DNA of 64,000 bases from Rhizobium sp. Root1203 (GCF_001424945.1 NZ_LMCW01000007.1:1-64000); one strand, 5' to 3'. Positions 18,752 through 28,730 are shown, numbered from the stretch's first letter. Numbers and translations: made by a program. Notes: a model not told the origin generated them from the letters alone.

Positions 18752-19146
18752 GTGGAAAGACCGCAAATGTGGGGATCGTGATCGTCTCTCATTCGCCCCT
18801 CGTCGCACGCGGCATTGCTGACATGGTGCGGCAGATGGTCGGAGATTGCGTGCCGCTCGCATGGTCAGGCGGCAACGTGCACGGAGAGCTCGGAACGGAC
18901 GCTACGAGCATCCTTCGTGCAATCGAAGCTGCCTGGTCGGATGCCGGCGTTGCGGTCTTCGTCGATCTTGGCGGCGCAGAAACCAACAGCGAAATGGCCA
19001 TCGAGATGCTCGGTGCACCGCGTTCGGGCCTGGTCTCGATCTGCAACGCGCCGCTGGTCGAAGGTGCTGTGATCGCGGCAGCTGAAGCGTCAGGCGGAGC
19101 ATCGCTCATAAAGGTGGTCGCGACGGCCGAGGAACTGTCCCCTTGA
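18748..19146 (+). CDS. dhaM: DhaM EIIA domain, phosphoryl donor to DhaL
   Basis: A 132-residue single-domain protein with the EIIA-mannose/DhaM fold. The phosphorylated His is in GIVIVSHSPLVARG (His15). AWSGGNVHGELGTDATSI and VFVDLGGAETNSEMAIEML follow, as in the family. E. coli DhaM additionally carries HPr and EI-like domains; here those functions are separate genes directly downstream. It should take phosphate from the local HPr and give it to ADP bound in DhaL. Overlaps with dhaL at its start and lies within 45 bases of hpr at its end. Confidence 0.88.
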   Translation: MSGKTANVGIVIVSHSPLVARGIADMVRQMVGDCVPLAWSGGNVHGELGTDATSILRAIEAAWSDAGVAVFVDLGGAETNSEMAIEMLGAPRSGLVSICNAPLVEGAVIAAAEASGGASLIKVVATAEELSP

Positions 19147-19187
19147 TGAGCGGCCGGTCGGATAGGAAACAAGGAGAGGAAGAACCG

Positions 19188-19490
19188 GTGCATGCAAGCT
19201 GCCAGACGGAAGTGGAAGTCAAGCACGGCGTGGGACTGCATGCCCGCCCGTCCGTCACGTTTACGCGACTTGCCAAGTCCTTCCCCTGCTCCATCGAGGT
19301 CGCCGTCAACGGCAGCGACGTCTGGCTGAACGGGAAGAGTATCATCAAGATCATGGGAGCCAGAATTCGCAAGGGATCGATCCTCAAGATAAGGGCCGAC
19401 GGAATTCTTGCGGAAGAAGCAATCCGGGTCCTGCGAGAACTCATCGAGCGCAACTTCGATGAGGAGAAGAAACATGGCCGGACCGTTTAG
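19188..19490 (+). CDS. HPr phosphocarrier dedicated to the dha operon
   Basis: A 100-residue HPr. The active His lies in VGLHARPSVTFTRLA (His18), and the usual helix GSDVWLNGKSIIKIMGARIR carries the conserved regulatory Ser region. I chose GTG 19188 because AAGGAGAGG precedes it at good spacing; an ATG at 19146 that overlaps dhaM would give 14 extra residues. It passes phosphate from EI to DhaM. It overlaps the EI start by 17 bases, so the two are co-translated. General rhizobial PTS proteins are usually nitrogen-type, hence the local copy. Confidence 0.85.
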   Translation: MHASCQTEVEVKHGVGLHARPSVTFTRLAKSFPCSIEVAVNGSDVWLNGKSIIKIMGARIRKGSILKIRADGILAEEAIRVLRELIERNFDEEKKHGRTV

Positions 19491-21075
19491 GGTAAAGGCA
19501 AGAAGCGCGTCTCCCGGCATCGCCACCGGGCCCGTTCACCTTGCGCAACAACGCAACCTCACGGCTTCGTCTCGCCTCCAGCCCGCCTGGCGATATGACA
19601 GCCTTGCAGCCGCGATCGAAACCGCAATTGGCGAACTTGAGCATCTTTCTCAGGGAGCCGACAGCGAGAGCCGGGACATCATCGATTTTCAGATCGAAGT
19701 GCTTCACGATCCGACGATCGCCGAGGCGACGGCGTCGCGCATGGCAACAGGCGAAAACGTCGCCTTTGCCTGGGTCAACACGCTCGACGGATATATCAGG
19801 GAGCTGGAGTCCTCCGAAGAGGAGCAGATGCGCGCCCGCGCCGTCGATATTCTTGATATCAAGAACCGGGTCCTTGGCGCGCTGACCGGAACCCCAGCTG
19901 CCGATTTTCCTGCCGGCTCGGTGTTCGTGGCCCCAGATATGGAGCCAAGCCGTTTTCTGGCACATGACTGGTCTGCAGGTGGTGGTATCGTGCTTTTCAA
20001 TGGCAGCGCGGTCGGCCATGTCGCCTTGCTCGCCAGGTCGAGATCAATTCCGATGGTGGTCAGTGCCGGGCCTTTCACGGCATCGGACGGACACCCGATC
20101 CAGGTGGACGGCGACAGCGGCGAGATTGTCCTGCAAGGCGGCGGGCCTTCGATCCCAGCCGTGGATTCTCAGGTAACTGTCGCTAGCGACAGAAAAATGG
20201 ACTCCGACGACGGCAACGTGCTGACGGCAGACGGCGTGCAGATCAGGCTGTTCGTCAACATCAACGATCCAGACGAGATCGCTTCCGTCGATGCCGCAGG
20301 GGTTGGCGGTGTGGGGTTGATGCGCTCCGAGTTCGCGGTGATGTCGGTCGCCGATGCTGCAAACGAGGAGAGGCAGTTCGCGATCTATCGACGCGTGCTG
20401 GAATGGGCGGGGGAGAAACCCGTGACGATCCGCATGTTTGATATCGGCGGCGACAAACCGCTTTCGGGTCTTGATGACCTGCCAGCCCTGTCCGCGACGG
20501 GACCGCGTGGCATACGGTTGCTGCTTGCCCGGCCGGAAATTGCACGTATCCAGGCGCGTGCGCTGCTTCGCTCCGCTGTGTCGGGGACGCTCGCCGTCAT
20601 GCTGCCGATGGTGACCTTTCCCTCGGAGGTCGAACAGATGCGCCAGATCTTCCTGGACCAGGCAAGCCAACTCGATCGCCGCGGCATACCCTATCGCATG
20701 CCCTCGATCGGAATGATGGTAGAGGTGCCCGCCGCCGCCCTCATGCTCGACACATTTACGGCAGCAGATTTTTTTTCGTTCGGCACCAACGACCTCGCGC
20801 AGTACCTGATTGCTTCAGCCCGCGACGGTTCCGGCTTCGAAACACAGGACGACAAGGCGAGACCGGCCGTCCTCCGCCTCCTGGAACAGGGGGCGAAGCT
20901 TGCTGCCGGCAAACCGGTCGGCATCTGCGGGGACATGGCCAGCGATCCGGAGTGCCTGCCGTCATTGCTCGCCGCCGGTTTGCGGCATTTTTCCGTAGCG
21001 CCGGCCCGACTTCGCGCGATAAGATCGGCGATCGTCGGCCTGAACGCCGACGGGACAACGGCAGCCGGAGAATAG
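19474..21075 (+). CDS. ptsI: PTS enzyme I (PEP-protein phosphotransferase)
   Basis: A 533-residue enzyme I. The phospho-His is in SAVGHVALLARSRSIPMVV (about His182), with GH in place of the usual SH. The PEP-binding domain has LMRSEFAVMS, RMFDIGGDKPL, GPRGIRLLLARPEI, MLPMVTFPSEVEQM, GMMVEVPAAALML, FGTNDLAQYLIASARDG and the catalytic Cys in GICGDMASDP (about Cys485). It starts at ATG 19474 after GAGGAG. It is about 40 residues shorter than E. coli EI. It starts the PEP-EI-HPr-DhaM-DhaL relay encoded here. Confidence 0.88.
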   Translation: MAGPFRVKARSASPGIATGPVHLAQQRNLTASSRLQPAWRYDSLAAAIETAIGELEHLSQGADSESRDIIDFQIEVLHDPTIAEATASRMATGENVAFAWVNTLDGYIRELESSEEEQMRARAVDILDIKNRVLGALTGTPAADFPAGSVFVAPDMEPSRFLAHDWSAGGGIVLFNGSAVGHVALLARSRSIPMVVSAGPFTASDGHPIQVDGDSGEIVLQGGGPSIPAVDSQVTVASDRKMDSDDGNVLTADGVQIRLFVNINDPDEIASVDAAGVGGVGLMRSEFAVMSVADAANEERQFAIYRRVLEWAGEKPVTIRMFDIGGDKPLSGLDDLPALSATGPRGIRLLLARPEIARIQARALLRSAVSGTLAVMLPMVTFPSEVEQMRQIFLDQASQLDRRGIPYRMPSIGMMVEVPAAALMLDTFTAADFFSFGTNDLAQYLIASARDGSGFETQDDKARPAVLRLLEQGAKLAAGKPVGICGDMASDPECLPSLLAAGLRHFSVAPARLRAIRSAIVGLNADGTTAAGE

Positions 21076-21076
21076 A

Positions 21077-21487
21077 ATGGCGCGCGAAGAGACCGAAGAC
21101 GCCATCATCGCCTACAAGTCCATCCTGGCGCAGATCATCGACAACAGGCCATCCGGCACGCGTCAGCGTCTGGCGACCGAGCTTGGCAAGCACCGCAGCT
21201 TCGTGACGCAAATCACCAGCCCGAGCTATGCGACACCGCTGCCGGCACGTCATCTCGCCACGATTTTCAGGGTCTGTCATTTCAGCGCCGCCGAACAGGA
21301 CCGCTTTCTCGACGCCTACCAGAATGCGCACCCCGGGAAGTTGCCGGAACTCGGTCATTCGGAGAAGCTGCGTCAGCTGTCTCTGATGGTGCCGGATTTC
21401 GGCGACGAACGACGCAACCGCCTCCTGGAGGAAGCGATCTCGGACCTCGTCCAGAAGATCGTGGCGATCTCGGGGGCGCCGGAATGA
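21077..21487 (+). CDS. Small HTH-like protein of the dha operon
   Basis: A 136-residue protein starting one base after the EI stop. Residues about 20-75 (RQRLATELGKHRSFVTQITS, then PLPARHLATIFRVCHFS) look like an XRE-type helix-turn-helix plus a following helix. The C-terminal third (ERRNRLLEEAISDLVQKIV) is a probable amphipathic helix. I do not know a named family. Its place between EI and DhaK in one operon suggests an operon-specific regulator that may sense the phosphorylation state, but this is inference. Confidence 0.6.
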   Translation: MAREETEDAIIAYKSILAQIIDNRPSGTRQRLATELGKHRSFVTQITSPSYATPLPARHLATIFRVCHFSAAEQDRFLDAYQNAHPGKLPELGHSEKLRQLSLMVPDFGDERRNRLLEEAISDLVQKIVAISGAPE

Positions 21488-21546
21488 CCGACAGGGCAAC
21501 AGCCGCGGCCTGATCGGCCGCAGATCGCCGCCTTGGGAGGGGCTCG

Positions 21547-22548
21547 ATGAAGAAGTTCATGAACGCAGCGGATACCATGGTCGCCGAAAGCGTCGAGGGT
21601 TTTGTGCGCGCCCATGAAGCCGTCGTCATGTTCGGGTCGCAGCGCAAATGCGTCCGTCGCCGTGAGCTGACACCTGGAAAAGTCGCAGTCATCTCGGGTG
21701 GAGGCGCAGGCCACGAGCCGATGCATATCGGCTTTGTCGGCCGAGGCATGCTGGATGCCGCCTGCATTGGGCACATTTTCACCTCGCCGACCCCAAGCCA
21801 GATCATCAGTGCCATTGACGAAACAGACACCGGAGCCGGCTGCCTTCTCATCGTCAAGAACTACGACGGCGATGTCATGAACTTCGAAATGGCGATGGAG
21901 ATGGTTGCCGACCGCCACAAAATCGAAATGGTGGTTGTCAGCGATGACGTGGAAACCGCAAGATCCGGCGAAGATCGCGGGCGACGCGGTGTTGCCGGCA
22001 CGCTCGTCATTGAGAAGATTATCGGTGCGGCGGCAGAACAGGGCATGTCGCTTGCGCAGTTGAAGGCGCTGGGAGACCGATTGAACGGCAAGGTGCGATC
22101 GATGGGCGTGGCACTGAGCGGCGTTACCGTGCCGCAGACGGAGCGCGCGACGTTCGCGCTCGGGCCCGAGGAAATGGAACTGGGAGTTGGCATCCACGGG
22201 GAGGCCGGCCATTCTCGCGAACCCTTCTGCACGTCCGACGTCATCGTCGAAAAGCTCTGCACGACCATCGCTGCAGACATCGCTATACCATCCGGCGCCA
22301 AGGCGCTGCTGTTCGTCAATGGCCTCGGAAGCACACCGCCGGCCGAGCTCTATATTGCCTATAACGCTGCACGCAATTTCATGGAACAGCGAGACATCCG
22401 CGTCGAGCGGTCGCTGGTGGGGACCTACGTCACCTCACTCGACATGCAGGGGCTGTCCGTCACCCTCGCCCTCTTGACGGACGAAGAGATCGCCCTCTGG
22501 GACCAGCCGGTAGCGACAGCAGCGCTTCAGTGGGGCAGCAGCGTCTAA
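21547..22548 (+). CDS. dhaK: DhaK, substrate-binding subunit of PTS-type kinase
   Basis: A 333-residue DAK1-only protein with a GGGAGG ribosome-binding site 10 bases before the start. It has ISGGGAGHEPMHIGFVG, KNYDGDVMNFEMAMEM, RRGVAGTLVIEKI and GVGIHGEAGHS, whose His217 corresponds to the covalent substrate His. The end (SLDMQGLSVTLALL) is typical. It lacks a DAK2 domain, so it must work with DhaL and DhaM encoded upstream. Substrate is dihydroxyacetone or a similar short ketose. Compared with the fusion kinase the substrate loop differs (GEAGHSREPF versus GEPGVERI), which fits distinct specificity. Confidence 0.85.
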   Translation: MKKFMNAADTMVAESVEGFVRAHEAVVMFGSQRKCVRRRELTPGKVAVISGGGAGHEPMHIGFVGRGMLDAACIGHIFTSPTPSQIISAIDETDTGAGCLLIVKNYDGDVMNFEMAMEMVADRHKIEMVVVSDDVETARSGEDRGRRGVAGTLVIEKIIGAAAEQGMSLAQLKALGDRLNGKVRSMGVALSGVTVPQTERATFALGPEEMELGVGIHGEAGHSREPFCTSDVIVEKLCTTIAADIAIPSGAKALLFVNGLGSTPPAELYIAYNAARNFMEQRDIRVERSLVGTYVTSLDMQGLSVTLALLTDEEIALWDQPVATAALQWGSSV

Positions 22549-22604
22549 ACCGAAAAGCGTTGTCCCCGTCAGTCAGACCGTCATTGGGCTCCACCGTGGT
22601 TGTT

Positions 22605-23594
22605 TCAGAAGGCGACCACCACCGCACCGCCTGTCATGCCAGCGCCTGCAGCCGCAAGGAGAATCCGGTCATCGCCGTCGAAGCGGCGGGCCCTGTTTGC
22701 AATCGAGAGCGAAAGCGGAATGGTCGCGGCCGACGAGTTTCCATAGTCTGCGATCGTGCTCACTGTTTTGGCGGGCAGTATTCCGACCTTGTCGCAGACC
22801 GCACTGAAGATGCGCTTGTTGGCCTGGTGCGGAACAAACCGAGTGATATCTTGCGGCGCAAACCCCGCTTGGCCGAGCGCGCGCACCGAGGACGTCGTCA
22901 TCATGTCGACGGCGCGCGAGAACACCTCGCGCCCGTCTCGCATCGTCATGAGGCAATCCTCGGCGCCGATACCAGGTCCGAACGGCTGGTTGCTGCCGCC
23001 GGCGGCAATCGAGATCAGGTCGTAGCCGCTTCCGTCGGCGATGAGGTCGACACCGCGCAGGCCGGCATCGGGATCGGTCGATGGTGTCAGCACGACAGCA
23101 CCGGCCGCGTCCGCAAATAGCACCGAGCTCGCCCGCTCGGCGGGATTGATGCGGCGGCTGAGAATATTCGCCGCAACGACGAGAACCGGTCGCCCCTGGG
23201 TGCGGACGAAACCGTCCGCCAGGGTCAGCGCATAGAGAAATCCCGAGCAGGCGCCGGCAAGGTCGATTGCCCCGCAATTGCGAAGACCAAGGCGGTGTGC
23301 GAGGAGCGGTGCCGACGGAGGCAGAAGATGATCGGGGGTCGAGGTTGCCAGCAGGGTTAGAGCAACGTCGGCGCGATCGACGCCGGCATCGTCCAGCGCC
23401 ATGTCGCCGGCGCCTGCCGCAAGGCCGCTCAAGGTCTCGCCCTCTACCGCCCAGTGCCTGTACCTGATGCCGGTCCGCTGCTCGATCCAGCCAGGTTCGA
23501 GGCCGAGTGCGAACTCGATTTCGCTGCTCTCCACCCGGCGCTCGGGAACGCTGTGGCCAAAGCCCGCCAGCCGCGAAGATCTGACGGCCATCAT
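22605..23594 (-). CDS. bioZ: BioZ, KAS III-like ketoacyl-ACP synthase of biotin synthesis
   Basis: A 329-residue beta-ketoacyl-ACP synthase III-like protein. The catalytic triad is visible: Cys in [13 protein letters not shown], His in [11 protein letters not shown] and Asn in [13 protein letters not shown]. As last gene of bioBFDAZ it should make the pimelate precursor; in Agrobacterium BioZ condenses glutaryl-CoA with malonyl-ACP. Its ATG overlaps the bioA stop. It ends 57 bases from the convergent dhaK gene without an obvious terminator between them. Confidence 0.88.
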   Translation of the reverse strand: MMAVRSSRLAGFGHSVPERRVESSEIEFALGLEPGWIEQRTGIRYRHWAVEGETLSGLAAGAGDMALDDAGVDRADVALTLLATSTPDHLLPPSAPLLAHRLGLRNCGAIDLAGACSGFLYALTLADGFVRTQGRPVLVVAANILSRRINPAERASSVLFADAAGAVVLTPSTDPDAGLRGVDLIADGSGYDLISIAAGGSNQPFGPGIGAEDCLMTMRDGREVFSRAVDMMTTSSVRALGQAGFAPQDITRFVPHQANKRIFSAVCDKVGILPAKTVSTIADYGNSSAATIPLSLSIANRARRFDGDDRILLAAAGAGMTGGAVVVAF

Positions 23595-24856
23595 GCAGCG
23601 GCTCCGACCAGAGACGCGGCCTCGTCGATCGCTTCATAGGCACGATCAAGCTCGGGAGCGGTCACGCAATAGGGAGGCATGAGGTAGATAACATTGCCAA
23701 GGGGTCGGATTAACAGGCCGCGTTTGCGGAAGAAGGCGCGCAGTCGAGGGCCTGCATCCGCCAGGTAGCCGCTGGTCTCAGTGTTCAGGTCGAGCGCCGC
23801 GATGGTGCCGATCTGTCTGATATTTCTGAACCGCTCGTCCAAGGCAAAACGCGACAGCCGCTCTCTATGCATGTCGGCCAGAGCCCCGACGCGTGCAAGG
23901 ACAGGCTCGTCGCGCCAGATATCGAGATTTGCGACCGCTGCGGCGCAGGCAATCGGATTGGCCGTGTAGGAACTCGAATGGAAAAACGTCTTGCGCCGAT
24001 CCGTCGAGAGATGCGCATCGAATATCTCAGCCGAGCAGAGCGTCGCCGCCAGAGGCAGCGCGCCGCCCGTCAGCCCCTTCGACGTACACAGTATATCCGG
24101 CGTCACATCTGCCTGTTCGCATGCAAAGACCGTGCCCGTGCGTCCCCAACCGGTCATGACCTCATCGGCAATGAGGAGCGTTCCATGACGCTGCGCGATT
24201 GCCTGCAATTCGGCCAGAAGCGATGGAGCAAACAGTTTCATCCCTCCCGCCCCAAGCACAAGCGGTTCGAGCAGGAGCGCCGCCACATCACCGGACCGAC
24301 AGACGCGCTCGAAGGCGTCGAGCGTTTCCTGCTCGCGGCCGGGCTCGGGGAAGGCCAATCGATCCACCCCGAAAAGGAGCGGTTCATAGGCGGCGTTGAA
24401 CACACCCCGCTCTCCCGCCGACATCGTTCCGATCGTGTCCCCGTGGTAGCCATGCTCCATGACCGCGATACGATTGCGCCCCGATCCGCTGTTGGCAAAA
24501 TAGCCCAGCGCCATCTTCAATGCGACCTCGACAGCGGTCGAACCGCTGTCGGAGTAGAAGACATGTTTAAGGCCAGGCGGCGCCAGCGCCAGCAGGGCCT
24601 CGGCCAGTTCCTCGGCCGGAGCGTGCGTGTATTCCGCAAAGATCAACTGGTCGTATTGTTCTGCCGCCGTCGCGATCGCCTTGACGATCGCCGGATGCCG
24701 ATGACCATGGGTGATCACCCACCAGGAGGAGATCGCATCGAGAATACGATTGCCGTCTTCGTCGATGAGATAGGCGCCCTCCGTCTCGACGATCCGCCGC
24801 ATCGGCGGCTCGAGCGCATGCTGCGTGAAGGGGTGCCATACAGCCGAGCGGGTCAT
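23591..24856 (-). CDS. bioA: Adenosylmethionine-8-amino-7-oxononanoate aminotransferase
   Basis: A 421-residue class III aminotransferase that converts KAPA to DAPA using S-adenosylmethionine. Motifs include [17 protein letters not shown] (the SWW substrate loop of BioA), [45 protein letters not shown] and the PLP-binding Lys in [11 protein letters not shown]. Length is normal for the family. It overlaps bioD upstream and bioZ downstream by four bases each, so all are translationally coupled. Confidence 0.93.
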   Translation of the reverse strand: MTRSAVWHPFTQHALEPPMRRIVETEGAYLIDEDGNRILDAISSWWVITHGHRHPAIVKAIATAAEQYDQLIFAEYTHAPAEELAEALLALAPPGLKHVFYSDSGSTAVEVALKMALGYFANSGSGRNRIAVMEHGYHGDTIGTMSAGERGVFNAAYEPLLFGVDRLAFPEPGREQETLDAFERVCRSGDVAALLLEPLVLGAGGMKLFAPSLLAELQAIAQRHGTLLIADEVMTGWGRTGTVFACEQADVTPDILCTSKGLTGGALPLAATLCSAEIFDAHLSTDRRKTFFHSSSYTANPIACAAAVANLDIWRDEPVLARVGALADMHRERLSRFALDERFRNIRQIGTIAALDLNTETSGYLADAGPRLRAFFRKRGLLIRPLGNVIYLMPPYCVTAPELDRAYEAIDEAASLVGAAA

Positions 24857-25491
24857 GCAAAACCATCCTTGAAGCGGGCGATGTCAAAATTCTCGGCAAA
24901 AACGCGAGCAAGGCCTCTTGACGTCACCGCGGGCAATTGCGGCAGGCGGCCGAGGGATCGAACGCCGCCCAACTCGGCGATGATCCGCTGCGTTTCGACG
25001 TTCTCGTCACCGATGAACACAATTCCGAAGACAGGAATATGCCGGTTGCGCAACGCCTCGAGCGACAGAAGCGTGTGATTGATGGTGCCGAGCGCGGTTC
25101 TCGTGCACAGGATGACGGGGATCTGCCAACGCGCGAACATGTCGGCGAACAGCAATTTTTCGTTCAGCGGCACCAACAAACCGCCAGCGCCCTCGATGAC
25201 CAGGGGTGCGTCGGTTTCGGGCGGTATCAATCGTTCGGGATCTATCGAAATGCGATCGAGCCGCGCGGCAAGATGCGGTGAGGCCGGCGTCTTCAGCCTG
25301 TACGCCTCGGGAAGGATGCGGGACGCGGGGACCGCGCCGAGCCGCATGACCGTCTGGCTGTCGGTCTCTTCGTCAAGCCCCGATTGCACCGGTTTCCAAT
25401 AGTAGCCGCCTAGGGCGTTGGTCAGGGCGGCGCTGAAGACCGTCTTTCCGATACCTGTGTCGGTCCCGGTAACAACAAGACGCAGTGTCAT
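24853..25491 (-). CDS. bioD: Dethiobiotin synthetase
   Basis: A 212-residue P-loop enzyme that closes the ureido ring on DAPA with CO2 and ATP. The N-terminus [17 protein letters not shown] is the BioD P-loop, YWKPVQSG follows at about 31-38, and [12 protein letters not shown] at about 111-122 is the second family signature. Overlaps by four bases with bioF upstream and bioA downstream. Confidence 0.93.
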   Translation of the reverse strand: MTLRLVVTGTDTGIGKTVFSAALTNALGGYYWKPVQSGLDEETDSQTVMRLGAVPASRILPEAYRLKTPASPHLAARLDRISIDPERLIPPETDAPLVIEGAGGLLVPLNEKLLFADMFARWQIPVILCTRTALGTINHTLLSLEALRNRHIPVFGIVFIGDENVETQRIIAELGGVRSLGRLPQLPAVTSRGLARVFAENFDIARFKDGFA

Positions 25492-26633
25492 GCGCGTTCC
25501 TCCGCAAGAACGGTCGCCAGGCGCTCGAACATCGCCGCGATCGTGTCCCTGTCGACGTTGAGGGTGATGGCAATCCTAAGCCGTGCAGTTCCTTCCGGCA
25601 CCGTCGGCGGCCGGATCGCACGGATATCAAATCCGTGGTCGCGCATTCGCGTGGCGATCCTGACAGCCCTGGCATTGTCACCGATCATGACCGGCAGGAT
25701 CTGCGATCCACTTGCCGGTGCGCCGAGCGCGGATGTGAGGGCGGCGTTTGCGAAAGCGCACAGCTCATCGAAGGAGGTGCGGCGTTGTGGCTCTCCGCCG
25801 AGTACGCGCAACGCCTCGCGAACGCCGGCTGCCATCAGCGGCGATGGCGCGGTGGAATAGATGAAGCCGCGGGCGCGATTGACGAGATAGTCGCAGATGA
25901 TGGCGCTCGCGGACAACAATGCGCCGGAAACGCCGAGCGCCTTTCCGCATGTATGGAGAGCGATGACATTTTCGCCCGCCGCATGACCCGCGGCAAGGCC
26001 GCGGCCGCCTGGGCCGAAAACGCCGGTCGCATGCGCTTCGTCGACGACAAGAAACGCATCGTGTGCCCTGGCGATGCGTGCAAGATCGGCAATTGGCGCA
26101 CGGTCGCCGTCCATGGAATAGAGGCTTTCGACGGCGATCCAGGGGCGCCCGGTACCGCCGGCACGACGCCAGGCGCCGATCGCATCCTCGAATGCCTGTG
26201 CGTCGTTGTGAGGGACGGAGATCGCTCTCGCCTTGCCGGCGGCGATGCCCTCATGGGCGCTTGCATGGATCAGCGCGTCGTAAACGACGATATCCTCGCG
26301 TTGCGGCAGCGTCGAAAACAGCGCCACATTCGCGGCATAACCGCTGCCGAAATAGAGCGCTCTCTCGGCCCCGAAATAGGCGGCCGCTTCCGCTTCCAGT
26401 ACCTCGTGCTCAGGGTGGTTGCCCCGTAGCAGCCTCGAGCCGCCGGCCCCGACCGGTACGCCGCGCGTAAGCGCCGCGGCAATCGCATCCTTCAGACGAT
26501 CTGATCGGGCGAGCCCAAGGTAGTCGTTCGAGGTGAAATCGAACCCGGCCTGGGCGATCAGCACCCGGCTGCGACCCTTGCGTTCGAGGCCGGCCAATGT
26601 CCTCTCATAGCGGGCGAGGCCGGCTGTCCTCAT
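25488..26633 (-). CDS. bioF: 8-Amino-7-oxononanoate synthase
   Basis: A 381-residue alpha-oxoamine synthase that joins L-alanine and pimeloyl-ACP. It has [56 protein letters not shown] and the PLP Lys within [16 protein letters not shown]. The frame starts at ATG 26633, overlapping the bioB stop. Length and motifs are canonical. Confidence 0.92.
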   Translation of the reverse strand: MRTAGLARYERTLAGLERKGRSRVLIAQAGFDFTSNDYLGLARSDRLKDAIAAALTRGVPVGAGGSRLLRGNHPEHEVLEAEAAAYFGAERALYFGSGYAANVALFSTLPQREDIVVYDALIHASAHEGIAAGKARAISVPHNDAQAFEDAIGAWRRAGGTGRPWIAVESLYSMDGDRAPIADLARIARAHDAFLVVDEAHATGVFGPGGRGLAAGHAAGENVIALHTCGKALGVSGALLSASAIICDYLVNRARGFIYSTAPSPLMAAGVREALRVLGGEPQRRTSFDELCAFANAALTSALGAPASGSQILPVMIGDNARAVRIATRMRDHGFDIRAIRPPTVPEGTARLRIAITLNVDRDTIAAMFERLATVLAEERA

Positions 26634-27634
26634 CGCGCCGGCTCCAGTTCCATCGGCCTCAGGCCCAGACGGCGAAACAGAGCGCCGTCGTGGTCTTCGC
26701 CGGGATTGTCAGCCGTGAGCAGGGTGTCGCCGACGAAGATGGAGTTGGCGCCAGCGAAGAAGCAGAGCGCCTGCATCTCGTCGCTCATCTCGGTCCGACC
26801 CGCCGAGAGCCGCACGTGGGACATCGGCATCAGGATACGCGCCAGCGCGATCGTACGGACGAAGTCGATCGGATCGACAGGCTCGGCGTTGGCGAGCTTG
26901 GATCCCGGGATCGGGATCAGCATGTTGATCGGCACGCTCTCCGGCGGGACCGGCAGATTGGCAAGAGTGACCAGCATGGAAATGCGATCCTCTACCGTCT
27001 CGCCCATTCCGAGGATACCGCCGGCGCAGACCTTTATACCGGCATCGCGGACATTGGAGAGCGTTTCAAGACGATCGGCAAAGCTGCGCGTCCCGATGAT
27101 CTCGCTGTAGAACCGTTCCGACGTGTCGACATTGTGGTTGTAATAGTCGAGGCCGGCGTCGGCCAACGAAGCAGACTGCGCCGGCGTGAGCATGCCGAGG
27201 GTCATGCAGGTCTCCATGCCCAAGGCCTTGACACCGTGCACCATGGCGACGACCTGATCCATGTCCCGATCCTTGGGACTGCGCCAGGCCGCGCCCATGC
27301 AGTAGCGCGTGGCGCCAGCCTCCTTTGCCTTGCGGGCTTCGGCCAGCACGCGCTCGACTTCCATCAATTTCGACGCCTTCAGCCCTGTCGGATAGTGTGC
27401 CGACTGGCTGCAATAGCCACAATCCTCCGGACAGCCGCCGGTCTTGATGGACAGCAGCCGGCTCATTTGAATGGCATTTGGATCGAAGTTGGCACGGTGA
27501 ACGGTTTGGGCGCGGAAGATGAGATCGTTAAATGGCAAATTATAGATAATACTTGCGTTCTCGATCGTCTGTTGAGGCATGCCAACCTCTTCAATATGAT
27601 CCTGCAGTATCAATTCCGATGTCTCAAGCCGCAT
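26630..27634 (-). CDS. bioB: Biotin synthase
   Basis: A 334-residue radical-SAM enzyme that inserts sulfur into dethiobiotin. The 4Fe-4S Cys triad is in [17 protein letters not shown], and [13 protein letters not shown] plus the GILGMGET segment with CAGG are the BioB SAM and substrate motifs. The Arg ligand of the 2Fe-2S cluster fits [10 protein letters not shown] took ATG 27634 with AGGAGAGGG upstream; ATG 27580 ([11 protein letters not shown]) is the alternative. First gene of bioBFDAZ, preceded by BioR-like boxes, so biotin-regulated expression through BioR is expected. The bioR gene is not in this window. Confidence 0.93.
   Translation of the reverse strand: MRLETSELILQDHIEEVGMPQQTIENASIIYNLPFNDLIFRAQTVHRANFDPNAIQMSRLLSIKTGGCPEDCGYCSQSAHYPTGLKASKLMEVERVLAEARKAKEAGATRYCMGAAWRSPKDRDMDQVVAMVHGVKALGMETCMTLGMLTPAQSASLADAGLDYYNHNVDTSERFYSEIIGTRSFADRLETLSNVRDAGIKVCAGGILGMGETVEDRISMLVTLANLPVPPESVPINMLIPIPGSKLANAEPVDPIDFVRTIALARILMPMSHVRLSAGRTEMSDEMQALCFFAGANSIFVGDTLLTADNPGEDHDGALFRRLGLRPMELEPAR
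27540..27549. promoter_or_regulatory. BioR-like box inside bioB coding sequence
   Basis: TTATAGATAA matches the BioR consensus TTATMKATAA exactly. It lies within the bioB frame at the codons for Ile-Ile-Tyr-Asn (about residue 29-32), or near the start if ATG 27580 is used. Confidence 0.45.
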
Positions 27635-27665
27635 TTGATCGCGCCCTCTCCTGGATTCGTCCTCA

Positions 27666-27695
27666 ATATAGATATGAATGTCCTTTTATCTATAA
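27666..27695. promoter_or_regulatory. BioR operator upstream of bioB
   Basis: TTATCTATAA at 27686-27695 is an exact BioR consensus box about 52 bases before bioB. A second, 8-of-10 match ATATAGATAT lies at 27666-27675. BioR is the GntR-type biotin repressor of alpha-proteobacteria. Confidence 0.75.
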
Positions 27696-27821
27696 TTTTG
27701 CAAGATGAGAAAAGAGCCGGGAAATGCGCGTTTTCGGTCGGCTGCTTCGGGGGATTGGTTGACTTGCGATCGACCGCAACCGAAAACGCTGGACACACCG
27801 TGTTTGGACCGTGAACCCTTT

Positions 27822-28730
27822 ATGGCAGACAAACGCCCTTCCCTTCCCCCACTCAATGCTCTGAGAGCCTTCGATGCGTTGGCACGGTGCGGGAGCCTGC
27901 GGGCGGCGGCTGCCGATCTCGGTGTCGTGCCGGGCGCAGTGCGCCAGCAGCTCGCGAGCCTCGAGGATCATTTTGGCGTGGCACTCTTCAACAGGGAAAG
28001 CGGGCGCGTCAGCCTGAACGACACGGCCCGCCGCCTTGCAGACGCCATCGGAGTGGCCTTTGCGATCATTGTGCGCGCAGCCGACGAGGTGTCGACGCAG
28101 CAAGACCGGCTGCGATTGCGGCTCGGCGTCCCGATGCCGATGGCGTCCGCATGGTTTGTTGCGCTGCTGCCGCGCATTCAGGCCGACATAAAATCGCTCG
28201 ATATCGAGGTGGTGCCCGTTCCCGTCAGCGTCACGCTTTCGGATGCGCCCGATATCGACGCCATCGTCGCGGGCGGCGAGTACCGCCCTCTGCCCGATAT
28301 TTCGGCCACCCAGTTCATGGACGACGAATTCGGCCCAGTCGCAACGCCGCAGGCCGCTGCCAACATGTCGGCTGGCCTGGAAAAGGCGACAGCCATCATC
28401 GCCCGCGATGTGGGATACCTCTGGGACGACTGGTTTCGCGAAAGCGGCACGACACCCGTCCGGTTTCACAGGCGGACCGAATTTGCAGACCTCGTGCTGG
28501 CGCTGAGCGCCGCCAAGGCCGGCATGGGCTTCACAATTGCGCCGCGGGCATCGATCGAGGCCGAACTGGCCTCCGGGGCCCTGGTGGCACCCTTCGGCTT
28601 CACGGCACGCCCGGCGGGTTACCGGCTTTGCTGCCGGATCGCCGATCGCGACCGAAAACCCATCGCTGCCTTGCGTGCCTGGCTGGTTGCCGAGGGAAAG
28701 GCAGCAAATCTGCCCCTCGCAGCACCATAA
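27822..28730 (+). CDS. LysR-family (GcvA-type) transcriptional regulator
   Basis: A 302-residue LysR regulator of the GcvA subgroup. The winged helix-turn-helix is at about 10-68 (PPLNALRAFDALARCGSLRA, AAADLGVVPGAVRQQLASLE, HFGVALFNRESGRVSLND). The GcvA-like N-terminal PPLNALRAF is diagnostic. The effector domain runs from about 92 to 300. ATG 27822 gives the standard start although no strong ribosome-binding site is seen. It is divergent from bioB and could share its control region, but its target is more likely the oxidoreductase gene downstream on the same strand. Target unknown. Confidence 0.82.
   Translation: MADKRPSLPPLNALRAFDALARCGSLRAAAADLGVVPGAVRQQLASLEDHFGVALFNRESGRVSLNDTARRLADAIGVAFAIIVRAADEVSTQQDRLRLRLGVPMPMASAWFVALLPRIQADIKSLDIEVVPVPVSVTLSDAPDIDAIVAGGEYRPLPDISATQFMDDEFGPVATPQAAANMSAGLEKATAIIARDVGYLWDDWFRESGTTPVRFHRRTEFADLVLALSAAKAGMGFTIAPRASIEAELASGALVAPFGFTARPAGYRLCCRIADRDRKPIAALRAWLVAEGKAANLPLAAP

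Noticed and set aside
23867..25078. Plus-strand open frame of 403 codons
   Set aside because: It is opposite to bioA and bioD and its product is a low-complexity Arg-rich shadow.
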